Shown piece after piece: positions 21,236 to 32,842 of a stretch of DNA of 64,000 bases (position 1 is its first letter; each line of letters opens with the position of its first letter). The translations under genes were made by a program, and so were the position numbers. The stretch comes from Hyaloscypha bicolor E (taxonomy: Eukaryota > Ascomycota > Leotiomycetes > Helotiales > Hyaloscyphaceae): positions 2,889,750 to 2,953,749 of the forward strand of contig NW_020194589.1 in the NCBI RefSeq assembly GCF_002865645.1, read 5' to 3'. A model generated the notes under the pieces. That model was given only the letters and a program-made list of their open reading frames with translations, was not told where the DNA came from and ran no database searches.

Positions 21236-22437
21236 TTAGTGGAAAACACATTTCAGAGCAGTGCTCTCAAAGAACGCCCTATCCTTCTCCCATCCCTTAA
21301 CCACAAAATCTCTCCCAACTTCCACCACCTTCTCAACCTGCTCCTTCGTTCCCCACCCCTGGACTCTCGACCCCCAGCAAATCAAATGCACACCAACATG
21401 AATTGCAGTTCTGAACGCAAAATCATCACCAATATTTCCGTAGCCTTGCATGAACGCTTCGATGAGCCATACTCCAGCATCGATATCCTTGAAATGCTTC
21501 AGCTCGAAGAGCTCGGCGAACATTTGGCCGAGATCGAATGCAAGAGAAGAGATATGGCTGAGTTCCCAGTCGATGACGAACAATTTAATTGGCGTTTCTT
21601 CATCGGTGAGGAGGATGTCTGGGAGTAAGACACTGTCATCGTCAGCCGCCACTGCAAACTTCACGGACGATTAAATGGCACTCACTTTCCACTCCAGAAA
21701 TCCCCATGGATTAAGCTTCCCTCCTCCGAGTCCAACTCACCCCTAACCCTCTTTCCCAGCGCCTCAAAAGTCTTCCGGCTTCCCTCAAGCAGTTCTGGAA
21801 AGTTGTCAATGGTACCAATCAAATTCATCCCATAATTCAAGCGATACTTGAGTTCTAACATCGCAGTATTGCCCTTCATACTCTCTCTCAACTTCTCTTG
21901 TTCCGGGGTATTAGCCCATGCGTGGAATTGTCTAGCCCAGAGACCAATGGCGTTACCAAAATGCATGCATTGAGCTTGTGTGAGTGGGTGTTTGAGGACA
22001 TAGGTTTTCAGATCCAGGGAAGACGGGAGGTCGGAGTAGATCTGTGTGTCGGTTTCGGGGAAGAAATGGTATAGGTGGGGAGTTTGAACTGTGACGCCTT
22101 CTCTCAAGACCGGTGGGAGGTCATGGAGTGCTGCGAGGATGGTCTCCTCGAATTCCTGTGTCACGTGTCAACGTTTCTGGTGGCATGCTTGGAGAATGTG
22201 GGAACTTACGCAACGAGTGGCTGTCAACTTGAAACTGAAGTTTGATGCCACATATGGCTCGGTATGCTTGATGACAATTGTTCTGGAGCCATCTTCCAAA
22301 GGCGTCACGAGGATTCCGCGGTATACAAAATTCGCCGTACCGCCTGAGAGTTTCACGAGGGAGGTACATGCGTATGGAGTGTCTTCGAGGCTCCCTTGAA
22401 CCTTCTGTGATAACTCGTCTGCGGTTTCTTGAGCCAT
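21236..22437 (-). CDS. aminoglycoside-phosphotransferase-fold kinase
   Basis: Exons 22437-22210, 22155-21686 and 21632-21236 give 364 residues. The N-lobe has LSGGTANFVYRGIL and TIVIKHTEPYVA (ATP-binding Lys). The catalytic loop SLIHGDFWSGN is completed across the second intron, and FVIDWELSHISSLAFDLGQM carries the metal-binding Asp. This is the APH/choline-kinase-like superfamily, common and poorly characterised in fungi; the substrate may be a small metabolite. Its 3' end lies 97 bp from the SDR 3' end. Confidence 0.85.
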
Positions 22438-23202
22438 TGTTTCAATTGAAATCGAATTGATTGAGAACGATTTGGACTGTCAATTGGAAAGAGTGAGAGT
22501 AGTGACTCCAACGAGTGAAAAAGTGCGTGTTAATTGGATAGAGAAGCAATTGGGAATGGAGAAAATGTACATCTATCAAGACCTTTAACACAGGCGGGCA
22601 AAGTCACTCGCGTGGAAAGTGAGTCATTCCCCTCTCAGGAGATGCTCACGTGCAGGAGCTGAACTCGGGTGACGAACAGCCATCACTTGATTGACGTTGC
22701 AGTCGAAAATTTTCCCTTATAATGCAGCTTGGGGGACGTTGCTCATTCCGAGCGTAAAACCACGAGGAAGTTCGTATCCTCTGGTATTGGGAGGACAAAA
22801 GAAGGGAGGCGTTGTTGGTAACCAAGGGGATCGATGCGATGCCGAGCTAACCCTACGGAAAGTACGGAAAGTACGGAAAGCCGTAGGATACGTAAGAACC
22901 TTGCCCCGCCCCGAGAAGCACGCCTGCAAGTGCCGTCGGCGTTTGCGCCGGATTTAAGTGTTTGTGATGCAACAGTGGGGAGACCTGCAGGGGGCAATGG
23001 AGGGAAGGGGGTCGAAGCTGCCAATTCACCAATTATTTAACCACATAACCGGAGCTGTCTCCTGCCATTTCTCGCTGCTTCAAAATTTGAGCTCCTTCAG
23101 CTATCCTGCTCTTCTTCTTCTTCTTCCAAATTTGTGTTCTACTTCTCAATTGACCGACCGCAGAAATACAGACAACAATTGTTCGCCCGCCTGTCAACCG
23201 CA
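22438..23202. other. divergent intergenic region, kinase and aldo/keto reductase
   Basis: A 765-bp region between divergent starts. It contains three perfect copies of TACGGAAAG in tandem at 22854-22880 and a CTTCTTCTT run just before the aldo/keto reductase start. Nothing else was recognised. Confidence 0.45.
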
Positions 23203-24357
23203 ATGGCAGGGAAAACTGCCCCAAAGATGGAATACACCAGGCTTGGAAACTCAGGACTGAAGATTTCAAAGGTTATTTTTGGTTGCATGTCCCTCGGAAC
23301 ATCTAAATGGCAAGAATGGGTCATCAATGAAGATGCAGCTCTCCCTCTCCTGAAACACGCCTATGACGTTGGTCTCAACACCTGGGATACCGCTGATGTC
23401 TATTCGAACGGGAAATCTGAAGAAATTATTGGCAAGGCATTGAAACAATACAATATTCCTCGGAACAAGGTTGTCATCTTAAGCAAATGCTATTTCGGGG
23501 TCTCGGACGATGGATCACAGCCTCCGATTGCCGCAGCATCTACGAATGATGGTCTGATGGTCAATCAGGTTGGATTGAGCAGGAAGCACATTTTGGATGC
23601 TGTGGACAAGAGTGTTGCTAGATTGGGGACGTACATCGATGTGCTCTAGATTCATAGGCTCGACCGTGACACCCCCAGAGAAGAGATCATGAGAGCATTG
23701 AACGATGTGGTGGAGAGTGGCAAGGTTCGATATATCGGAGCTAGCAGTGTAAGTATATTTAAGGAATGAGGAATGGGTAGAAAGCTGACTAGACGCAGAT
23801 GGCTGCTTGGGAATTCCAAACTTTGCAGAACATCGCCGAAAAGCACGGCTGGCACAAATTTGTCTCAATGCAGAACTACTACAACTTGTTATATCGTGAA
23901 GAAGGTAGGCCGATACGCCCATTGCTCAAAGTTTTGATTTGACTTTGTAGAGCGTGAAATGATCCCCTATTGTCGCGATGTTGGAGTGGGGCTTATCCCA
24001 TGGTCTCCCATCGCTCGAGGGGCTCTCGCACGTCCGTTTGACGACCGAACCACAACCCGCGAGAAGAGCGATAGAATGCTTGCGGCAATGATCAGAGGAA
24101 AGGAAACCGAGATTGACAAGCGTGTTATTGGAAGAGTCGAGGAGGTTGCAAAGAAGCACGGCGTCTCGATGACTACCATCGCCACTGCCTGGTGCTTGAG
24201 CAAGGATAAGGTCAACCCGATCATCGGATTGAGCAATAAGGAGAGAATCGACCAAGCTGTGGAGAGCGTACAGTTTGCAGACTCGGGTAAGTTGACTGCT
24301 GAGGACATTGCATATCTTGAGGAGGGGTATGCTCCGAAGGAGAGACAGGGCTACTAG
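23203..24357 (+). pseudogene. aldo/keto reductase with one in-frame TAG stop
   Basis: Exons 23203-23748, 23799-23904 and 23951-24357 join in one frame to 352 codons, full length for a fungal aldo/keto reductase (aryl-alcohol-dehydrogenase/Kv-beta-like). Active-site Asp and Tyr lie in WDTADVYSNGKSEE and the Lys in VVILSKCYFG. The only lesion is TAG at 23647-23649, where family members usually have Gln (YIDVL-stop-IHRLDRDTP), so a CAG to TAG change. It falls directly before the catalytic His. Both introns and all downstream sequence ([35 protein letters not shown]) look intact. It could be a recent null allele, a sequencing error, or a readthrough or edited codon. Confidence 0.8.
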
Positions 24358-24918
24358 GCCACTGATTAGATGTCTCGAAGAATCGAAGTTCATGTTCGAC
24401 ACGAAAATAAAATAAAATTGAGTATCTGAGGTCGTTTTAAACTGCTTACTTGAGCTACTTCTGCAAGAAGGGAAATGGCTTCGCCAATCACATGAAGTCT
24501 CTACATAAAGGGGGCGGCCGCCAAGATCGCGTCCACATTCCCTTTTGGGATTAAATTTACCCGCATCTCCTCCTTATCGGTTTAGTCCAGCAATGGCACG
24601 GGAATGTTGACCAGTGACGAAAGTATAAAACGTCCACACCATTCTGTGCAACACGCAAACTCATCCAAGGTGATGCAGGGCGAGAACTCCTGTTGATTTC
24701 CTCCGCATATTCCAGTAAAGGCGCTCCATAACGTAACGCTATCTCCTCGCATGCCAAGGGCCATATCACATAAAAGCTGCGGAAGCCCGCTGTCAAAGTT
24801 CCGACCTTCACCGACCTTGCCAAACGGGAGTCACGTGACAATCTTCCTTCAATACTTCGAGCTTTTGGACAAACCGCGAGCATTCCAATAGGTCCTCGAG
24901 ATCGGGTGGACTCTTGGA
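24358..24918. other. intergenic, P450 promoter
   Basis: A 561-bp gap between tandem genes. Frames on the minus strand at 24557-24883 have no domain. No repeat was recognised. Confidence 0.45.
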
Positions 24919-26644
24919 ATGTTGTCGCTCAGTATTCCTGTTCTGGCGTCTATTGCCATCTCAATCGCTATCATTTACAAGTTCATCTTCTACCCCACCT
25001 TTACCTCACCACTCTCCAAAATCCCAAACGCACATTGGTCCTCTTCTATCTCTCCATTTTGGATACTCTGGTCGAGATATAATTGTCAGGAGAATCGGAG
25101 GGTTCATGCTGCTCATCTTAAGCATGGATCAGTTGTTCGTCTTGCTCCGAATGAGCTGAGTGTGAATGACGTTGGTGGATTGAGGACCGTGTACGCAGGT
25201 GGGTTTGAGAAGGGACAGTGGTACTCGATCTTTGATAACTATGGGTTCGTTGTCTCTTTGGTTAGCAGACTTTGGCGATTAACAAATCCGCAGCGTTCCC
25301 TGCATGTTCTCCTCGTGGCACTCTCGAACCCATTCAGCAAGAAAGCGAATGATCTCGAACATCTACTCCAAATCTAATATACACAGCTCTACAGCTCTAG
25401 CAGAACAAGCAAAAGTCATACTGTATGGCCGCCTTCTACCGATAATCTCATCCATCTCAGATTCAGCTCGATCGGCAGATGGTATTGACGTTCACGACGT
25501 CTGGAATGCAACGACGATGGACTTCATCACAGCCTACCAATTCGGCCTTAAGAACGGAAGCAACTTCCTCAACAACGAGCCATATCGCCGACACTGGTTT
25601 GGACTCTACCACAGCCGCAAGACATACACCTTCTTTTCCCAAGAACTTCCCCGCCTGAGCCGATTCTTGAAACACTTCTACATCAATCTCACCCCAACAT
25701 GGGTCGATGATGCGAACCGAGAACTTGAGGCATGGACTAAAGATCGCTGCGATGCTACATCTGTTTATGTCAATGCTGGAGCTGCGGCCAAGGACTCCGA
25801 TCCAGCAAATGAGCCCGTCGTCTTCGGCTCTCTACTCTCTGGCATCGAAAAAGAAGAGAAGAAAGGCTCTGAATCCGTGCTCAGCAACACGACACTCAGG
25901 TATCCGGAGGCGAGTATAGCAAGCGAAATGATCGACCATCTTGCAGCTGGCCATGAGACTTCTGGAATCACGATGACGTATCTCTCATGGCATTTATCCC
26001 AAGATATCGCTCTTCAAGACACTTTACGCAAGGAGCTCCTGACTTTGTCACCGAATATGCTTCTTTCATCGTCCTCTGAGAAGAATATCCCCAGCTCCAA
26101 AGATCTCGACGCTCTCCCCGTCCTCCACGCCGTATTAATGGAGACGCTCCGCCTTCGCGCCGCGATCCCAGGCGGTCAGCCACGAATGACGCCCTACCCC
26201 TCCTGCAGCCTCGGCCCTTTCACCGACATCCCAGGCGGTGTCCGAGTAGGCGCTCAAGCTCACAGCGTCCACCGCAACGCAGAAGTATATCCCGAGCCAG
26301 AGAAATGGGATTATATGCGTTGGATGGGTGCTGAGAATGGATACAGCGAGGAGCAGAAAAGGGAGAGGGATAGGCATTTTTGGGCTTTTAGTAGTGGTGG
26401 GCGGATGTGTGTTGGGAGTAATTTTGCAATGTTTGGTATGTTGAAAGTCTTATTTTGAGGAAGACGAAGTGAGGAGAGGAGCTGACAATATACAGAGTTG
26501 AAGCTTATTGTCGGGGCGGTGTACTCGAATTTCAGAACATATATTGTGGATGATGAGGGGATTGAGCAGACTGATGGGTATACATGTGGTCCAGCGAGCA
26601 ATAAGCTCTTCTTAAGTTTTGAGAGAGTTGTTGAGCAGCCTTGA
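24919..26644 (+). CDS. cytochrome P450 monooxygenase
   Basis: Exons 24919-25244, 25294-26435 and 26496-26644 give 538 residues. The N-terminal membrane anchor is SIPVLASIAISIAIIYKFIF. The I-helix motif is HLAAGHETSG, the K-helix ExxR is METLRLR, and the haem loop is FWAFSSGGRMCVGSNFAM. Removing the first intron restores DNYGVPCMFSSWHSRTHSA, a stretch conserved in this fungal P450 group. ER-bound monooxygenase of unknown substrate. It neighbours the broken aldo/keto reductase. Confidence 0.92.
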
Positions 26645-27613
26645 ATACGGAAGGCAAATTTGGATGGGATCGATGGCGTCTTAAGCAACTAGATATGAAG
26701 AGGATTTAGATACGTTGGAATGGTTGGTTGGCCTTTCTGGAGGATATTGTTAGCGACTTCAAAAGGAGGGGCTCGCTTATGGCTAAGTCATATGCAAATC
26801 AATCATTTGATTCATTTACAAGTTGCTTCACTAGGGGGTCGTAATCTATGCCCCTCCATATACCGCTATAGCGCTTTAGAAAATATCTCGTTTATGCGCC
26901 CGCTCCCAGGCGAGTTACTTCTCTCTTTTAATTCTTAAGACTAATAGCCTAAGAGACGAGAAGTAAATTTAAAGGAGGGAAATATATTCAAAAGTAGAAT
27001 GTAAAAATGCATTGTTAGGCCTCTTCAATTAAGAATTCTATAGGTAAAGTAACGTGTTAGATAATACGATTGTGGCGTCACGTGTTTTAGCTTCTTCTTC
27101 AGTTAGCACGTTTCACTAGCATGTGATCCTCTTGTATATAGCTTTAGCTTACTATATACTCTCCCTTACCGGTATCACACTCTCTAGCTTTTATTACAAC
27201 ATTGATTGTATGATTAATTAATTGTGCCTACGCAATTGGACCAGAACAATTCATTTCTCACTTACTAGACTACCTTAGAACTAAGGATCAAGAGTGTGTA
27301 CAAGGGGGGCTTCTATCCTTTCAAACCCCTTTCTTTTATCTTCACTCAGCTTGTACTTAGCTTAGTCAACCAGCAATTACATCATTTTACCATCAATATT
27401 GTCATCACCGCAACACTTCCCCCTATTCCTCATGTAATTTATGACAGGCAGAAGTCATTATACTCTCCGACCGAAGCACGGGAGACAATTTTTCTTCTTC
27501 CCAATCCTCTGTAGTGAAGTTAGCTAATGTTTTGGGAAGTCTGTTAGGTATATTAGCGGACGACCTACGAATACTTCGTCGAAACCCCTCGCGCCGCTAC
27601 CTTCGCTACTTTG
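26645..27613. other. AT-rich intergenic region, possible decayed transposon
   Basis: From about 26930 to 27560 the sequence is AT-rich with no useful frame. It contains TATATAGC and TTAATTAATTG stretches and CTTTTATCTTC runs, reminiscent of retrotransposon LTR sequence. I could not find matching direct repeats or a target-site duplication, so no element is called. The flanks are the 3' ends of the P450 and GTPase genes. Confidence 0.4.
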
Positions 27614-30600
27614 TCACTTAAACCAACTAAATACCGAGCTCCCCTTCGATGAACCAGAAGATGGCGTTGTCTTTTTGACAAGAACATTGTTGCGCGAGGG
27701 CAGCGGAGGGAAATGCCCTTGTATGCGAGTAACGGGCTGCGGCGGCGGAGTTTTGGTCCAAACACTCTGGAGAAGACTCTTCGAATTATTCTGGTTTCTA
27801 GGCAGTCGGTGGGGTCTCTCTCGGTACGTTGCCTGATGCGCCTTTGCGGTAATGTTCTTGACATTCTGGAGGTTCTTGCCAAAGTGCTTGAGGGAGTATA
27901 GCTGCTTCACCAGTTGGCTGACGCCTGCTTCGTCAAGCGGTTTGAAGTTGGCGTTGTTATTCATGTTGATTGTCAGAATTTTCATCGTTTCCTACAAGCT
28001 CTTCGGATTAGTAATTCGTTACAGAATCCAAGCTCAGCATATTCCCATCCTAGAGGAGATCTTGCCTCAAAAAGCTCTTCTGAGCGAGCAAAACACTCTG
28101 AGGAAACGAAACACTTACGATGTATTCCGCACGATCAGCCTCGAGAGCCTTGAGTTTGATTTTGTTTCCTCCAACTTCTATCTTATCTTTTTCGGCAGCT
28201 ATCAAGGAGTCGATGTATGCAATAGTCGCATCGTTGATGGGAGACAACGAGTTCTGCTTCAAAAACATACCGAACTGGGCAGCCGCTTGCTGGATCTGCC
28301 TGTGCTCCTGTCCATATTCCATGCCTACTTGTTTAAGCTCTCTAATGGCTGTCTGCCTCAGGGTGACATCACCGGCATTGGCGTTCAATTGCTTTTCGAT
28401 TTCGCTGTCTGTGACTGTCGCCATCTTTTCAACCAGCTCATACATCACATGTTGATGCTGTTCCCATCTATGTCCACAGCTAGATTTTCTGCACAACTCA
28501 CCGCTGAATGCCGCGCAGTTCCGAAGTCCAGGGTGGGCGATACTGTCTGGCCGGACGCCCGAGACGTAGCATACAGGATGGCAGTGGGTTACGTAGTTCG
28601 TAACAACCGTACCATTGCCATTGCCGTCATCCTTGTATTCAACGCATGAGGCGGCAGTACACACCGTCCGCGGCTTGTCGAGTGTTTTAGGGTGCAGTTG
28701 TATTCTTTGCAGTTGGACCCGCTTGCGTAGATTGTTGCCAGTGAGCTGGGTGTTTCCCAATTCTTGCTCTTTATCCGCGCACAGGGCGATGTTGGCGCGA
28801 ATGGTTTGCGAAATTTCTGCCATGGGCTTTGTAAGCTCGGAAATCAGCTCGCGGGCTCCATTGAGGCTGAGAGTGCTGTTCACAGAATGGGGCGGTTTAG
28901 AGTTAAAGTTTTTGACGAGCCGCAAGGCTTCCATCCTGGAGTGTTGCCAGCTACGACGGAAGTCCTCTTCATTGTCCAAGAAGACATTGTTTTTGTAAGC
29001 AGCCAGGTAGCGAAAGCTTTCAGAATCGAAACAATATGTGGTATGCGTAGTGAGCGAGAGGCCGACATCAGGATGGTCGCCGAGTAAGGTCTTCAAAGGC
29101 CCATACGTGTCACCCGGGGTGTAATTAGAAATGCGTGTGTTGGTGAATCCAAATACCATGTTACTTGAAGCGCTACGATGCAAGTGCTTCAGAAGCTCCT
29201 TCAAGCAGTAAATGAAACTGATTGTCAAGCGGGCATTGTTTGATTTGAGTAAGATCAGAATGCCATGTAACTCGTCGTAGTTGCTCAATGTTTGGAGAAT
29301 ATCGGCCATATTCTTGCGATCATAGGCAATGCCCCGCGTGTCCCCGATTCCGGGCGTGTCAATCAAGCGGATGGTTGCAGCGCCTGCCTCGACTGACTGT
29401 AAAATTCTTGTCAGCACTATCATTGCAAGCATGAAAAATCGGCGCAGTGGTTTTGGCTCACATGGACAATGGTCTGTTGTGTTGCAGAGGCCCCTTTGCT
29501 CCCATCGTTTTCATCAATTCTGGACCCCACCTTGATTTCTGTTTCGACAATCTCGCCATCAGGCCCTTCCCGATCCATTGTCTGTGTTGAGAAGGAGCAT
29601 GGTATGACCCAAGTAAGACTGTTATGTTGTTTGGCGTCCTCAAGTGTGTCAAATGTCAGATAGTTTACGAAAGCGTTGATGAACGTCGATTTTCCCACAC
29701 TTTTCCGCACCATACAGTTAGCCCTACCTCTTACAGATATTCTCCAATGCAAATCAAGAAATCAAGGAAACTTTGTTAAATTATACGCACCCTGTTTCGC
29801 CGAGGATCAATATGTTTTGATAGTTCGATTGGTCGAGGCTTTGAAGTAAAGTATTCAAGACGTTTGGATCATACTTCGCATACTCTACTCCATGGGTTGA
29901 GCCTTTGCACTTGAAGTCGTAATTACTGAAGCTATTTCTCCCGCAGTCGCAGTAGAAGAACTGATCGGAGTATCCGAATTCAATAGGTGCCATGCATTGG
30001 GGACATAACCATTCGCAGACTTCCCTCACGTCGCAGTTGTGACCCGGGCAGGCAATCTTAACAAATCGCCGTCTGACTGGCTTCAATATGTCTTCAGTCT
30101 CCAGTCCAAACTGGCTGTGCCTTGCGAAACATTTATCAGCCAGGAAGTGTCGCTCTTCTACCAAGTCCGTTGCGGCCTCTCTCCCGTTCTCAAAATGCCG
30201 TATGTGTGCTTTCTCTAGCTTGAATCCAGCCGCATCGCAGTCAAATATGGCGATAAAGCAGTTGGGCTGAGCTTTCTGTAGTAGTTCTAGCAGCAAAGCT
30301 TGGTTTGATACCCACGATTGCTGATCACCTCTAGCCAGGCTGCTGAAGAATAAAACATATACCTCGCCATCCTTGCGCCTCGAAATTTCCGAATCCAGAT
30401 CTAGGCCATTGTATCCAATGTAAGTAGCTCCACTTTCAACCATCTTGTCGATGAACTGTAGTTTGGCTTGCTGGGACTCATCGAATATGGCGATCTCCCT
30501 CGGCGATGAGGATCCTCGAGCATACTCACCCAGGAGCACGCGAAGTGTCTCCAACTGTGAGTGGCCCTCGCGGACATCCACTAGAACCTGTGCGTATTTT

Positions 30601-31730
30601 GTTTGCAGAGCAGTTTTGGCATTCTCGAGCTTTTGTTTTTGACTGGCGATACTTCGTATGTGGGTCTCCGGAATGCACCACTTATGTGTCACAACGAACG
30701 CTTGGTAGTCATTCCACTTTCGACGACAGAAGTCAAACTCGTCGAGTATCTTGACGAAGTACGTTAGTAGGTCTTGACTTGGTTGTACGTAGGTAACATT
30801 TTCCGCCGTTTCCGTCCGAAGAAACACATTGAGTAATGGAATGGGGAGAAGTGTGTAGAAAACTTTGAACGTATTCAAATTAGTAACAATCTTGCCTATC
30901 AGGAAGAAAGAGAGTTTTGAACAAGGGTTTGCTCGAAACTTGTTTGAGAATTACAACGCGGAGGATCGACGGTTCTGCCGGAAGGGGAGATTGTACGTAC
31001 CTGGATTTCCTTTGCCACTGTTTTCATGCTTGATATGAGCTGGAATCACGCTCAGAAATTCGTATGCCTCCTGGAACTTTTGAGAGTCACTCATGAGAAT
31101 ACCATCGTCTAAGATGTCGCTGAAGGCCATAACATCGATTTGTGTGTCGTTATCCGCCAGCCAAGCAACATTTCCTTGAACGATAGGACGTCCAGTTTCC
31201 ACAGCCTTTTGTAATGCCTGAACCTGGGCCTGGAATCGACTTTTTCTCGTATCTGAGTGAGATCTTGCCATCACGGTGCTCTGGGCTCCCCATTCGATTT
31301 CCATTACAATATGTGTGGCATCGTGATTTTCTGCGAACGAAGCGGCCTTGCACTCGTTGACTCCTGGGCTCGCTGGATCCAGCTTTTCTCTGACGGTCAA
31401 AATCTGGTGGTGGATAGCTGCATGTAAGATGTGTCTGCTGTCGGTCTTCTCGCCAAGAACTCGACCAGCGCCGTCTGGCACGACAAGCCTGGCGAGGATA
31501 CTCGCGCCGAAGTCATTGCCAACGCCCATCAACTTGAGGTTGTCTTCGTATGAGTCATTATGAATGACCTTGCAGGTTGTTTTGCCAATGATAGTTTTTG
31601 ACAGGCTTGCTAGAGGCAGTGCTTTGTCGAAGAGAGATCCGGAGAGGAAGCGCTCATTCCTTGCATCGTACAAAGTTCCTATCGCTGCAACTTGCCCGAA
31701 CGCTGGGCGCCGTGAGAAATGATTTTCCAT
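27614..31730 (-). CDS. large multidomain GTPase: stonustoxin-like N-terminus, thioredoxin-like segment, AIG1/GIMAP-type G domain
   Basis: Exons 31730-31001, 30895-29791, 29699-29462, 29396-28119 and 27991-27614 join in frame to 1242 residues. The N-terminal ~240 residues (FGQVAAIGTLYDARNERFL at the start) resemble the MACPF/CDC-like first domain of fish stonustoxin, known from distant fungal relatives. Residues about 375-475 (VYVLFFSSLARGDQ, NCFIAIFDCDAAGFKLE) look like the thioredoxin-like domain that accompanies it. A cysteine-rich stretch (CPGHNCDVREVC, WLCPQC, FYCDCG) precedes the P-loop LGETGVGKSTFINAF at about 607-621. The switch-II motif IDTPGIGDTRG follows at about 703, then FGFTNTR. 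A second Cys-rich region (CTAASCVEY, CHPVC, CRKSSCGHRW) and a helical C-terminus end the protein. No signal peptide, so it is probably intracellular. Function unknown; a defence role is inference. Confidence 0.8.
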
Positions 31731-32842
31731 GATTGAATTGTTTGAAGATACGTCAGGGGGATTTGTGTCTGGGATGGGAGGATACCACCGACAGCCTCGT
31801 TAACATATTCGAAGCTAATCCGATATACAGGTATTCAGTAACTTGGTGCCAAAATCACCCAGTTTGAATCACAGCCACCAACTAATTACGACCCCAAATG
31901 CAACATTGGATGCAGTAGCGTGGGCTTTTGGAGCGGCGCCTTGCATTTAAGTTTCGGCGTGTCTGGCATATAAGAGTGCACACCGAAAGTCTTGATCGTG
32001 GTTGGTGAGCAATAATGCGGCTGGAGGATGCCTTGGGCTGGGATCCTGGGCGAACCTGCGGGGGGGATGCGGCTGTGCCTGACACGAACGATTGTCACAC
32101 GAACTCACACGGGAGTGTGCCTTGGGTTTCAGCCTCGAAAAGCCCAAGGCTTTCTTTCCACCACTGTATTTTCATTTGGGGAACAACAAGGCTCTGGGGC
32201 GGTTAGCCGTTAGGAAACCCAGAATTGTTTCGTCTCTATTGAAAGGGATCTTAAGGAAACAAGAAGTAGCTCCGTAAGTTTTGAGTGCTTATGCAGACCT
32301 GAGGACCCCATGACGTTTGTTCTAGTGCAGTATTTCTGACCTCCGTGAGAAAAGTAGGTTGGGTGGAAAGGTTTGTAGGATTGTAGTCTGTCAGAGAGTG
32401 ACTATATACATATGGATGCCTAAGGCCATTATGCCGTGGAGTTTTGGACCGCCTGAAGCGGGCTAAAGTACGGATATCGCGGCATAAGCCATGCGACTTC
32501 AGCGTATGTGCCCTGTAGTGCCTGTAGCTATAGCGCTCAGACGCTGGAACTTGGAGGTCTTATAGGGCACTTTAGCGATCAAGCCCCTGTACATGCAGGG
32601 GCATACCCTAGAAATATCTTTTAATCCCTGAAACGCCTTACAGTGCTCAAGCCTCGATAGGGAATTCTAGCGTCTGCCTCCACTATATTCTGAACCTGTA
32701 GTGGACGAATAGTGTATCTCGGCCAGGCATGCCCTGAAGTCGTATGACTTTATGCCCCGATATCCGTAGTCTCGCCCCACCACCCCTGGAAAGCTTGCTC
32801 AGCCTCACGATATTAACAAAGTTAAGGAAGACTCTACCTCTC
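31731..32842. other. divergent intergenic region containing a MITE
   Basis: A 1.1-kb region between the starts of the GTPase and the BTB-like gene, so it holds both promoters. The right third is occupied by the inverted-repeat element at 32471-32766, which lies only 76 bp from the BTB-like start codon. Overlapping frames at 31882-32277 look like chance. Confidence 0.5.
32471..32766. mobile_element. MITE with about 45-bp terminal inverted repeats, TA-flanked
   Basis: The ends CGGATATCGCGGCATAA (left, from 32471) and its imperfect complement TTATGCCCCGATATCCG (right, to 32766) belong to inverted repeats of roughly 45 bp. The repeats also share the segment CGACTTCAG. A TA dinucleotide abuts each end, as expected for the TA target duplication of Tc1/mariner/pogo elements. 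The 296-bp element has no coding capacity and contains a small internal palindrome CCCCTGTACATGCAGGGG at about 32585. It is non-autonomous. Confidence 0.75.

Noticed and set aside
19801..26644. Secondary-metabolite biosynthetic gene cluster
   Set aside because: No PKS, NRPS, terpene or DMAT synthase, no transporter and no cluster regulator is present; only tailoring-type enzymes.
27013..27415. Solo LTR of a Copia-type element
   Set aside because: TG...CA ends can be chosen and the composition is LTR-like, but no target-site duplication or second copy is visible.
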